Assembly: GCA_023428805.1 (NCBI GenBank)
Contig: JAEYWW010000052.1
Coordinates: forward strand, 1-7,801
Reading direction: 5' to 3'
Length of the DNA stretch: 7,801 bases
DNA from: Armatimonadota bacterium
Lineage (GTDB): Bacteria > Armatimonadota > Fimbriimonadia > Fimbriimonadales > Fimbriimonadaceae
Part shown: piece by piece, positions 1 through 5,683 of the stretch
How the letters are laid out: the number at the start of each line of letters is the position of its first letter
Numbering within the stretch: position 1 is the stretch's first letter
Position numbers and translations under genes: made by a program
Notes under the pieces: model-generated
Told to the model about the DNA's origin: nothing
The model's database searches: none
Seen by the model: only the letters and a program-made list of their open reading frames with translations

Positions 1-417
1 GATGAGCACGAGGTTCTTGATGATGTACTGACCCTCCAAAGTCGGCGCGAAGGGCGGCATCGTAAAGCACTCTCCTGGATAGAAGAAGAGCGGCATCAAA
101 GTGCCGGGCATCTGGAGGAACAGCAGAAAGAGAGTGAGCCTGAGGAGGCGTCCGGTGATCAGGCCGAGCCCAATCAGACACTCCCAAGCGGCGAGGACTG
201 GCAGACTCACCGCAGGGCCGACCAAGCCGAATGTCATGTGGCTGATCGTCCTCCCCGCAAGCTCTTCGGCGGGGCTGGCGTTCGGGAAGAATTTCAGAAA
301 CCCGAACCAGAGAAAGACAATTCCGAGGCTGACTCGGAGAAGCAGGACGCCGTGGCGGGCCATCCACTGCACGATGGCCGGGTCCACGCGGTCGAACAGC
401 TCGTAGAGCTTCCGCAT
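1..417 (-). CDS. DoxX-family integral membrane protein (partial, 3' end outside window)
   Basis: The minus-strand frame is open from an ATG at 417 to the window edge, giving 139 residues without a stop. An in-frame TAA at 432-430 lies just upstream and there is no other Met until residue 19, so the start is well fixed, although only a weak GAG precedes it. The protein begins MRKLYELFDRVDP and has hydrophobic segments at about residues 23-41, 66-84 and 90-108. It then has the sequence GQYIIKNLVLI leading into a further helix, which resembles the last helix of DoxX-type four-helix membrane proteins. DoxX relatives are small inner-membrane proteins, some linked to thiol or quinone redox chemistry, but no catalytic residues allow a specific role here. 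The family call rests on topology and the closing motif as I recognise them. It is transcribed divergently from the gene at 482, only about 65 bp away, so promoters must be packed into or overlap the two 5' ends. Confidence 0.75.
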   Translation of the reverse strand, partial: MRKLYELFDRVDPAIVQWMARHGVLLLRVSLGIVFLWFGFLKFFPNASPAEELAGRTISHMTFGLVGPAVSLPVLAAWECLIGLGLITGRLLRLTLFLLFLQMPGTLMPLFFYPGECFTMPPFAPTLEGQYIIKNLVLI

Positions 418-481
418 CTCGTTTGAGGTTTACTTGATTTCAGCGATGAGTGGAAGCGGTGGACCCTTTGGCAATGAGAAC

Positions 482-1354
482 ATGAAGGTCAGGTCGATCC
501 TCCTGGGCGTGATGATGTTCGGCATAGCGGTGGGAGTCTTTTCCTGGCTGCAGACCCCCTACTACGGCGGCGTCCCCCGCGGGTTGCCCAAACCTCGCTA
601 CTCGCTCTCGACATTCCCTCGTGGCAAGGAACTGGTTGCAAAGGATGGAGTGATTTCAGACCCTGAATGTGCCGGCGAATTAGTGGCAGTGATTGATTGG
701 AAAGGTGAGCGGGCATGGAATGGCAAAGGGGAACCGATGCCAATGGAATCGGTTGAAAGCTACCGTAAGCATACATTCCCCCCTTTTGATGCTGCAACCA
801 TTATTTTCATGCCAAAGAGCAAGCATCGTTGGCACCTTGATGCGGACAGAATTTTTGAGAACCCTGAGCGCGCAGGACGCTTTAACGGATATGGTTACCC
901 CTCTTTCTACACAAGTGAACAGAGGATCAAGAGCGACATATCCGAAATCGTGTTTACGACTGATTCTTTCATGAGTGACGAGCAAGTGATCGGATATGCG
1001 CCCTTTCAAAAAGAGGTGGAAGTTGCTGGTGTGACAATCCGCAGCCATTCGCTCACCGGCGTGGGTTCAAAGTTGTTGGGACGAAATGTTGAGGCGACGG
1101 TCAGCACTTTCGGCATATCGAAAGAAAAGGGGATTATGCTTGAATTAGCCCAACCCCGGGGTGTTTTTGCAGACAACAAGACCATCATCCAGTCATTCAG
1201 TCTCTCTGAAAATCTGCGCTGGAAACCATCAGGGGAAATTCTTTCCGCACAGAATTTCATGCCCAGGCATGTCACGTTTAGAGGCACTCCCTACTGGGAA
1301 GTCAGGGCAACAACTATACACACCCTTCGCTTCCCGATCAAGCTTCAACGTTAA
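482..1354 (+). CDS. Uncharacterised membrane-anchored protein, possibly exported
   Basis: This 290-residue product starts MKVRSILLGVMMFGIAVGVF, a basic N-terminus followed by one hydrophobic segment (about residues 5-23). That suggests an N-terminal anchor or signal sequence with the rest outside the cytoplasm. The same frame is open further upstream, with a TTG at 434 (preceded by GAGG, five bases away) and an ATG at 446. I prefer 482 because the extra residues are a non-conserved-looking Ser/Gly stretch and the membrane signal begins directly at this Met, but the TTG start has the better ribosome site. The remainder is a mixed, mostly soluble sequence with no motif I recognise. It has no cysteine pairs, lipobox or repeats. 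Sampled lines are about 45% GC against about 60% or more in the neighbours, which could mean later acquisition. It ends inside a 16-bp perfect palindrome. That it is a real gene is supported by length and the membrane signal, while its function is unknown. Confidence 0.7.
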   Translation: MKVRSILLGVMMFGIAVGVFSWLQTPYYGGVPRGLPKPRYSLSTFPRGKELVAKDGVISDPECAGELVAVIDWKGERAWNGKGEPMPMESVESYRKHTFPPFDAATIIFMPKSKHRWHLDADRIFENPERAGRFNGYGYPSFYTSEQRIKSDISEIVFTTDSFMSDEQVIGYAPFQKEVEVAGVTIRSHSLTGVGSKLLGRNVEATVSTFGISKEKGIMLELAQPRGVFADNKTIIQSFSLSENLRWKPSGEILSAQNFMPRHVTFRGTPYWEVRATTIHTLRFPIKLQR

Positions 1355-1360
1355 CGTTGA
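1345..1360. repeat. Perfect 16-bp palindrome over the stop codon of the preceding gene
   Basis: TCAACGTTAACGTTGA is its own reverse complement and includes the TAA stop at 1352-1354. It has no spacer and no following T-run, so it is a poor intrinsic terminator. It could be a protein-binding site or chance. The remaining 1361-1471 gap before the convergent 2TM gene shows nothing else recognisable. Confidence 0.5.
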
Positions 1361-1471
1361 TCGCAACGCGAAAGATTCCCTCGCACTCATGAATTCGCAA
1401 CAGAAGTTGGCAAGGATGAACTTCCAGGGCTCAACCTGCGCCACTGAAAGAGCTGAAGATGTACGTCCCGA

Positions 1472-1903
1472 CTACTCATCCTCATCTTCGTCTTTCTCCT
1501 CATCCCGGTTCATGACCCAGGCGTTCCAGAAGTGGGGCAGGACGCCGAAGAGTCCCCAGCCGGTGAGCGGCCAGATCGGCCAGAAGTAGTCCCGGCCTGA
1601 GAAGTACCAGATCGCCACCAGCCCGAGATTGACGCAGAAATAGGTGGCGAGGTGGTCGATGAACGCGCGTCGGCGCTTGATGCGTGCGGCCTTCTCCTGA
1701 ACCTCCTCCTGCCGTCGAGTTCGATATTCCTCTTCAGCGGCAGCAAGCTCCTCGGGGGTGATCCCGAGCTCTTCCGCGCTGGCCGCCATTCGGGCTCGCA
1801 GGTCTGTGGAGCCGCCGCTTCTCTGCACCGCCAAACGCAGGATCTCGTCGACATCCTGATCGGTTTGAAGATGTTCAAATTCCTGCGCCATGATCACTTT
1901 CAT
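1472..1903 (-). CDS. 2TM-domain protein with acidic C-terminal tail
   Basis: This 143-residue protein starts MKVIMAQEFEHLQ. The second Met, at 1891, is an almost equally good start giving 139 residues, and neither has a strong Shine-Dalgarno. The frame is open further upstream to 2185, but that extension is antisense to the fucosidase and looks non-biological. Residues 13-60 form a helical region with the pattern DVDEILRLAVQR...LGITPEELAAAEEEY, seen before 2TM domains in related proteins. Residues about 61-79 are strongly basic and charged. Two membrane segments follow (about 80-101 and 107-130) with IDHLATYFCVNLGLVAIWY and FWPIWPLTGWGLFGVLPHFWNAW, matching the 2TM domain (PF13239 type): His in the first helix, then W..WPL.GWG..L.H in the second. 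The protein ends in a strongly acidic tail, DEEKDEDEDE, and a TAG stop. 2TM domains are found on sensory and regulatory membrane proteins, but no enzymatic domain is attached here. It is divergent from the fucosidase, 51 bp away. Confidence 0.82.
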   Translation of the reverse strand: MKVIMAQEFEHLQTDQDVDEILRLAVQRSGGSTDLRARMAASAEELGITPEELAAAEEEYRTRRQEEVQEKAARIKRRRAFIDHLATYFCVNLGLVAIWYFSGRDYFWPIWPLTGWGLFGVLPHFWNAWVMNRDEEKDEDEDE

Positions 1904-1954
1904 TTTTACCGGAGACGGGAGAAAAGGTTTCCGATGACACGTTAAACTAGCGTC

Positions 1955-3229
1955 GTGATTCAGGATTGGTTTTTGGATGCGTAGTTTGGAATCTTCATCC
2001 ACTGGGGCATCTATTCGGTTCAGGGCGTGGACGAGAGCTGGGCGTTCTTCAACAACAAGATCCCCTACGACCAGTACATGGACCAGCGGCGAAGCTTCAC
2101 CGCCCGCCACTACGATCCGCAGGCATGGGCCGAGCTTTTCCGGGAGGCCGGGGCGAAGTACGCGGTATTGACCACCAAGCATCACGATGGCGTCGCCCTC
2201 TGGGACACGCAGGCGAACGATCTGAGCGTGGTCAAGCAGACTCCCGCCGCCCGCGACCTCATCACCCCCTATTGCGACGCCCTGCGTGAGCAGGACTTAA
2301 GAGTCGGCCTGTATTTCAGCCACCTCGACTGGTCGCATCCCGACTACACAGCCTGGCAGAATCCCGGCCCGGGTGAGCCTTTCAACCGATTCACCTTCCG
2401 CGAGGGCGAAAGCGATCCTGAGGCCTGGGAAAGGTTTGTCGCCTTTCGAAACCGCCAGGTCGAAGAGCTTTGCACCCAGTTCGGGAATGTCGATTTGCTC
2501 TGGTTTGACGGCGATTGGGACTTCCCCGCCGAAATCTGGCGCATGAAGGAGCTGCGCGATCTGATCCATCGACACCAGCCGAACTGCGTCATCAACTCGC
2601 GGATGCGCGGGCACGGCGACTATCTGACCCCCGAGCAGGGCATCCCCGTCGCAGCTCCCGAAGGACCATGGGAATTCTGCGTGACGATGAACGACAATTG
2701 GGGATGGCAGCCGCAGGATAGAAACTACAAATCATCCACCCAACTCATCCAGATGCTCTGCGACTGCGCCAGCCTCGGCGGCAACATGCTGCTCGACATC
2801 GGGCCGATGGAGAACGGCATGATTCCCGAACCGCAGGAGGAGCGTATGCGGGACATCGGGCGATGGCTTGGGGCGAACGGTGAGGCGATCTATGGCAGCC
2901 GCGCCGGACTTCCCTTCGGCCACTTCCACGGCCCGACCATTCTTTCCAAGGATCGGAATGTGATCTTCCTGTTCCTGAATGGCAAGCCAGGAGAGACGGT
3001 GGGGTTGAAGGGGTTGCAGAACAACGTGGTTTCGGCACGAGTGCTTTCCACGGGTGAGGAGCTTGGGTTTAAGAAGCTCGGCGGCTTTGTCTGGAGCGAA
3101 ATTCCGGGCGTCCTCTGGATCGACGCGCCTCGGGAGTCACTGGACGAGCCAGTGACGGTGATTCGGCTGGAGTTGGACGGAGAGCTGCGCCTCTACCGGG
3201 GCGCAGGCGTCCCGATTACCGCGAATTAA
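1955..3229 (+). CDS. Alpha-L-fucosidase, GH29, with an in-frame TAG at codon 10
   Basis: Homology to GH29 runs from a GTG at 1955 to the TAA at 3227-3229 (about 424 residues, normal for a compact GH29). Reading from 1955 gives IQDWFLDA, then TAG, then FGIFIHWGIYSVQG. FGIFIHWG (residues 11-18) is the first strand of the GH29 barrel. Further family features are KHHDG (H76, H77), DWSHPDY (D125 onward), LLWFDGDW with the probable catalytic nucleophile Asp185, and the SSTQLIQMLCDCASLGGNMLLDIGP block. A C-terminal beta-rich domain spans about 315-424. No signal peptide is present, suggesting a cytoplasmic enzyme that removes terminal alpha-L-fucose from imported glycans. The longest uninterrupted frame starts at a GTG at 2027 (400 residues) but lacks the first barrel strand and its histidine and has only a weak ribosome site, so I do not think it is the natural start. 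The gene is therefore a recent pseudogene, a sequencing error, or read through. The family call is very secure and functionality is not. Confidence 0.9.
1982..1984 (+). other. In-frame TAG (amber) interrupting the fucosidase
   Basis: The TAG falls between WFLDA and FGIFIHWG, where GH29 members have Lys or Arg. AAG (Lys) to TAG is one base change. The frame on both sides is unbroken and reads as GH29, so this is a substitution rather than a frameshift. The neighbouring 2TM gene appears to use TAG as its normal stop, which argues against general reassignment of TAG in this genome. Confidence 0.85.
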
Positions 3230-3258
3230 CATCGGTGCGTCGCAGTTGCCCCTTGTGG

Positions 3259-3278
3259 TGCACCTCTCCAGAGGTGCA
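3259..3278. repeat. 20-nt palindrome, copy 1 (centre CC)
   Basis: TGCACCTCTCCAGAGGTGCA has two 9-base arms pairing perfectly around a CC centre, starting 30 bp after the fucosidase stop. It is the exact reverse complement of the 20-mer at 3683-3702. It could help end fucosidase transcription or protect the 3' end, but no T-run follows, so it is not a standard intrinsic terminator. Confidence 0.75.
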
Positions 3279-3285
3279 GATCAAT

Positions 3286-3386
3286 CAGCTTTACCTTGCG
3301 GCGGAGCTGCCTTCATATGCTTTGGCGCGAAAGCAGGTAGCCGCCTCCGGCGGAATTGAGAGCGGTTATGTCTGACCGCACTTCAT
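3286..3386 (+). repeat. ~100-bp direct repeat, copy A (degenerate)
   Basis: This aligns without gaps to 3746-3846 at a constant offset of 460. The most conserved blocks are TTGCGGCGGAGC, CCGCCTCCGGCGGAA and TCTGACCGCACT. The middle (about 3311-3338) has diverged. It retains the CCGCC-TCC-GGCGG hairpin and a GCGGTTA...TGACCGC hairpin in which the changed base still allows a G-U pair. It lacks the left outer arm seen in copy B. Confidence 0.75.
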
Positions 3387-3463
3387 GCGCTGTGTGGAGC
3401 GCGCGTCGCGCTTTGGAATGGGCAGCGCGCCGCACTTTTTAACCTCTGCGTACTGAAGTGCGG
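3376..3463. repeat. Inverted repeat: perfect 10-bp arms 68 bp apart
   Basis: CCGCACTTCA at 3376-3385 is the exact reverse complement of TGAAGTGCGG at 3454-3463. The left arm is the right end of repeat copy A. The right arm resembles the left end of the 128-bp element at 3722 (TGGAGTGCGG), so it may be the start of a third, eroded copy in the same family. The enclosed segment contains the AGCGCG-CGT-CGCGCT hairpin. Confidence 0.55.
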
Positions 3464-3529
3464 AATTCCGAGAGCCCCGCTGAAGCGGAGCGGTCCTTTC
3501 CAGCACTTGGGAGGGAGACGAGCCTCGCG

Positions 3530-3575
3530 GGAGCTCGGCCCTCCATTCGTAGATTTCACTGGAGGGCCGAACTCC
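3530..3575. repeat. Long hairpin, 11-bp perfect stem extended by 4 bp
   Basis: TCGGCCCTCCA (3535-3545) pairs with TGGAGGGCCGA (3560-3570) across a 14-base loop. After one mismatch the stem continues with GGAG (3530-3533) and CTCC (3572-3575). There is no adjacent T-run. It is the strongest simple hairpin in the middle of the spacer and its role is unknown. Confidence 0.7.
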
Positions 3576-3628
3576 TGTGCGGCCGTGCCCGCGTTCAAAC
3601 CTCCTCAAAGCGCTCTCCATCCCGCAGG

Positions 3629-3670
3629 AGCACCAAGGTGCTCACTCCAGAGCTCGACCGAGGTCGAGCA
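3629..3670. repeat. Two tandem hairpins with 2-nt centres
   Basis: GAGCACC-AA-GGTGCTC (3629-3644) is followed nine bases later by GCTCGACC-GA-GGTCGAGC (3653-3670). Both are perfect and share a two-base-centre design with the 20-nt palindromes at 3259 and 3683, although the arm sequences differ. Confidence 0.7.
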
Positions 3671-3682
3671 CTCCGACTAACA

Positions 3683-3702
3683 TGCACCTCTGGAGAGGTG
3701 CA
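3683..3702. repeat. 20-nt palindrome, copy 2 (centre GG)
   Basis: TGCACCTCTGGAGAGGTGCA has perfect 9-base arms. It is the exact reverse complement of the copy at 3259-3278, which is the same as saying only the two central bases differ. Each copy lies shortly upstream of one ~100-bp repeat, suggesting the palindrome and repeat form one composite unit present twice. Confidence 0.75.
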
Positions 3703-3721
3703 CCACCCGGTTGCGGATCAT

Positions 3722-3849
3722 GTCATGGAGTGCGGCGAGAGATCGCCGCTTTCATTTGCGGCGGAGCCGCCCTCTCTGTTCTGGATCGAAGAGCATCAGG
3801 CCGCCTCCGGCGGAAGTGAAAGCGGTCATATCTGACCGCACTCCATGAC
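3722..3849. repeat. 128-bp REP/MITE-like element with perfect 14-bp terminal inverted repeats (contains repeat copy B)
   Basis: GTCATGGAGTGCGG (3722-3735) and CCGCACTCCATGAC (3836-3849) are perfect reverse complements. Nested inside are GCGGCGA-GAGA-TCGCCGC (3732-3749), CCGCTTTCA (3746-3754) pairing with TGAAAGCGG (3817-3825), GGCGG-AG-CCGCC, CCGCC-TCC-GGCGG, and GCGGTCA-TATC-TGACCGC (3822-3839). Several alternatives share bases, so the element could switch between one long branched fold and a row of small hairpins. It has no coding capacity. Such elements are commonly moved by a transposase encoded elsewhere. That is an inference here. Confidence 0.75.
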
Positions 3850-3853
3850 TCCT

Positions 3854-3900
3854 CTCTCTTGGGAGAGCGGGCATCCGGCAAGCATCAGAATGCCGGATGC
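3854..3900 (-). terminator. Hairpins just downstream of yqiK; possible non-canonical terminator
   Basis: GCATCCGGCA (3871-3880) and TGCCGGATGC (3891-3900) form a perfect 10-bp stem with a 10-base loop, starting 12 bases past the yqiK stop on the minus strand. A second hairpin, CTCTC-TTGG-GAGAG (3854-3867), follows. Neither is followed by a T-run in the minus-strand sense, so factor-independent termination is doubtful. 3'-end protection or Rho-dependent ending is also possible. Confidence 0.45.
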
Positions 3901-3912
3901 ACCTGCGGATTT

Positions 3913-5679
3913 TCAGGCTTCTGCGGGGGGAGCGACTTGCTTCCCATCGGTGATGACCGATTTCACCACGTCACCCGAAAGGTTCTGCAAATCGCCGTTC
4001 TGCAGCCCCAGCTCCTTCATCACCGCATCCACAAGCGGGGCTTGGGAGCGGTAGCGGAGGGCGGACGAGACGAGCTGGTCGGCCAGCGAACCTTCACCGC
4101 CGCCCGACGCATGACCGTTTCCCCCGCCATTGCCGCCGCCGAGGCCCTCGACGTGCATGATCTTGATGCCGTCGATGCGCTCCATCGGCTTGACGCTCTC
4201 GCGGATGATTTCGGGCAGGGCTTCGATGAGCGCCTTCTTGACCTGCAGGGCAATGATCTCGGGCGACAGGATGTTGTCGGCTTCGTTGATCGCCCGCTTG
4301 CCTTCGGCCTCGACCTTGTAGCGGGCGTCCATCGCGGCGGCGCGGAGCTTTTCGGCTTCGGCGTCGCCGGTCGCGGCGATGCGGATCTTCTCCGCTTCGG
4401 CGTTGGCGAGGATGCGGACGGCTTCGGCGCGGTCGGTGCTGGCCTGCTTTTCGGCTTCCGCCCCGATCTTGATCTTGATCGCCTCCTTCTCGGCCTCTTC
4501 ACTCGCTTGGACAAGCTCAATCTTCTTGTTTCGTTCGGCGATTTCGACCTCCTTCACCGTCACAACCTGCTCTTCAGCACGGACTCGGTCGGCGCGGGCG
4601 AGAGCGGCTTGCGCCTCCATCTCGGACTGCTCCTTCGATTTTTCGGCGATGGCGATGGCGCGGTCCTGTTCGCCGAGTTCGATCAGCTTGCGCTTGTCGA
4701 TTTCGGCGGCTTCGACCGCCTTGGCCTTCATGATCTCCTTTTCGCGGACCATCTGTTCGGCGGCGATGCGCTTCTGATCGAGGTCCTGCTTGGAGAGAAT
4801 TTCTGCCTGGTCGACCATGCGCTGAGATTCGATCTCGGCTTCGCGGGCCAGCTTGGTCTGCTCGGCCTTCTCCTTGGAGATTTCCGTCATCTGCGCGGCG
4901 CGGGTGACTTCGACTTCCCGCTCCTGCGTGAGCCGGGCATATTCCTGTTCGCGCTTGATTTCGAGGCTGAGTTGCTCGGCCTCCAGGTTCTTCCGCTCGA
5001 TCTGAATGCGGGTCTCCTGTTCGATGTCGTTGCGCTGCTTGCGGCGGGTTTCGATCTGCTCGGTGAGCTTGGTGAGACCCTGCGCGTCGAAGGCGTTCTG
5101 GGGATTGAAATACTCCTGGCTGGTCTGGTCGAGCGAGGTGAGCGAGACGCTCTCGAGTTCCAGACCATTCTTCAGCAAGTCTTCGGAGACCGTGGTCTGG
5201 ACACGCTGGACGAAGTCAGACCTCTTCTCGTGCAGCTCCTCCATGCCCATCTCGGCGGCGACCGCGCGGAGGGCGTCCACGAACTTGCCTTCGATCAGCT
5301 CCTTGAGCGACTCGGGCTGCATTGTGCGCTGTCCGAGGGTCTGCGCGGCATCGGCGATGGCGTCTTCGGTCGGCTTGACCCGAACATAGAACTCGGCGGT
5401 CACATCCACCCGCATTCGGTCGCGGGTGATGAGGGCCTGCTCATTGTTGCGCCGGACTTCCAGGCGCAGGGTGTTCATGTTGATCCAGGTCGTTTCGTGG
5501 AGCACAGGGAAGACCATGCGGCCTCCGTTCATGATGACCTTCTGTCCGCCGAAGCCGGTCCGCACAAACGCGCGCTCTTTCGAGGCTCGCCTGTAGAGCG
5601 AGGCGAACATGATTCCGAAGATCGCCAGAGCCACCACAAGGCCGCCGGCAACGATTCCAATTAATTGCAGATTTTCCAT
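3913..5679 (-). CDS. yqiK: YqiK-like flotillin (SPFH/band 7 protein)
   Basis: This is a 588-residue inner-membrane scaffold protein, close to the size of E. coli YqiK (about 550). Domains in order: an N-terminal membrane helix at about 6-27 (IGIVAGGLVVALAIFGIMFA) and a basic junction; an SPFH/PHB domain at about 30-205 (RTGFGGQKVIMNGGRMVFPV, then DVTAEFYVRVKPTEDAI); and a long, highly charged Glu/Ala/Lys coiled coil at about 210-460. Next come the conserved flotillin segment 469-513 (NILSPEIIALQVKKALIEALPEII...DGIKIMHVEGL), a Gly-rich linker 514-530 and a C-terminal helical tail. Flotillins oligomerise and organise membrane microdomains, and YqiK partners with the OB-fold protein YqiJ, which is encoded immediately upstream here. 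The start at 5679 is fixed by an AAGGAG ten bases upstream, lying inside the end of yqiJ. Transcription ends facing the repeat-rich spacer. The regular coiled-coil codon pattern leaves a long antisense open frame, which I do not regard as a gene. Confidence 0.92.
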   Translation of the reverse strand: MENLQLIGIVAGGLVVALAIFGIMFASLYRRASKERAFVRTGFGGQKVIMNGGRMVFPVLHETTWINMNTLRLEVRRNNEQALITRDRMRVDVTAEFYVRVKPTEDAIADAAQTLGQRTMQPESLKELIEGKFVDALRAVAAEMGMEELHEKRSDFVQRVQTTVSEDLLKNGLELESVSLTSLDQTSQEYFNPQNAFDAQGLTKLTEQIETRRKQRNDIEQETRIQIERKNLEAEQLSLEIKREQEYARLTQEREVEVTRAAQMTEISKEKAEQTKLAREAEIESQRMVDQAEILSKQDLDQKRIAAEQMVREKEIMKAKAVEAAEIDKRKLIELGEQDRAIAIAEKSKEQSEMEAQAALARADRVRAEEQVVTVKEVEIAERNKKIELVQASEEAEKEAIKIKIGAEAEKQASTDRAEAVRILANAEAEKIRIAATGDAEAEKLRAAAMDARYKVEAEGKRAINEADNILSPEIIALQVKKALIEALPEIIRESVKPMERIDGIKIMHVEGLGGGNGGGNGHASGGGEGSLADQLVSSALRYRSQAPLVDAVMKELGLQNGDLQNLSGDVVKSVITDGKQVAPPAEA

Positions 5680-5683
5680 TGAC

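Larger units (their letters stand above)
3230..3912. other. Palindrome-dense intergenic spacer between the fucosidase and the flotillin operon
   Basis: I see no credible gene in these 683 bases. The open frames in it read through repeats and have no conserved look. The space is occupied by at least ten short inverted repeats, most with two- to four-base centres, plus two copies of a ~100-bp unit. The main ones are listed separately. Smaller ones include CCGCT-GA-AGCGG at 3477-3488 and AGCGCG-CGT-CGCGCT at 3398-3412. It separates two gene ends that converge (fucosidase plus strand, yqiK minus strand), a typical location for REP-like elements and bidirectional terminators. Confidence 0.8.

Noticed and set aside
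101..426. Plus-strand open frames over the left edge
   Set aside because: The minus strand here encodes a membrane protein with clear DoxX-type helices and a defined ATG. The plus-strand translations look like shadows.
1904..1954. Divergent promoters between the 2TM gene and the fucosidase
   Set aside because: TAAACT at 1943-1948 could serve as a -10 box, but no matching -35 is found at the right distance, so no promoter is claimed.
1904..2185. N-terminal extension of the 2TM gene up to 2185
   Set aside because: It runs antisense over the 5' end of the fucosidase, whose GH29 motifs are unmistakable, and 2TM-family similarity begins only after 1903.
2027..3229. Fucosidase starting at GTG 2027 as the natural gene
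   Set aside because: It would lack FGIFIHWG and has no convincing ribosome site. The conserved motif is encoded immediately upstream in the same frame.
3458..3835. 125-codon open frame in the repeat-rich spacer (and smaller ones at 3366-3620 and 3577-3819)
   Set aside because: They cross multiple palindromes and repeats, have no family resemblance and use arginine/serine-rich out-of-frame-like composition.
3259..3849. CRISPR array
   Set aside because: There are only two copies of each repeat, no regular spacer length, strong nested palindromes and no cas gene in the window.
3859..5664. 601-codon plus-strand open frame antisense to yqiK, longer than yqiK itself
   Set aside because: Its Leu/Asp/Gly/Phe-rich translation is the mirror of GC-rich coiled-coil codons. 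The minus-strand frame has clear flotillin domains, a strong ribosome site and an operon partner.
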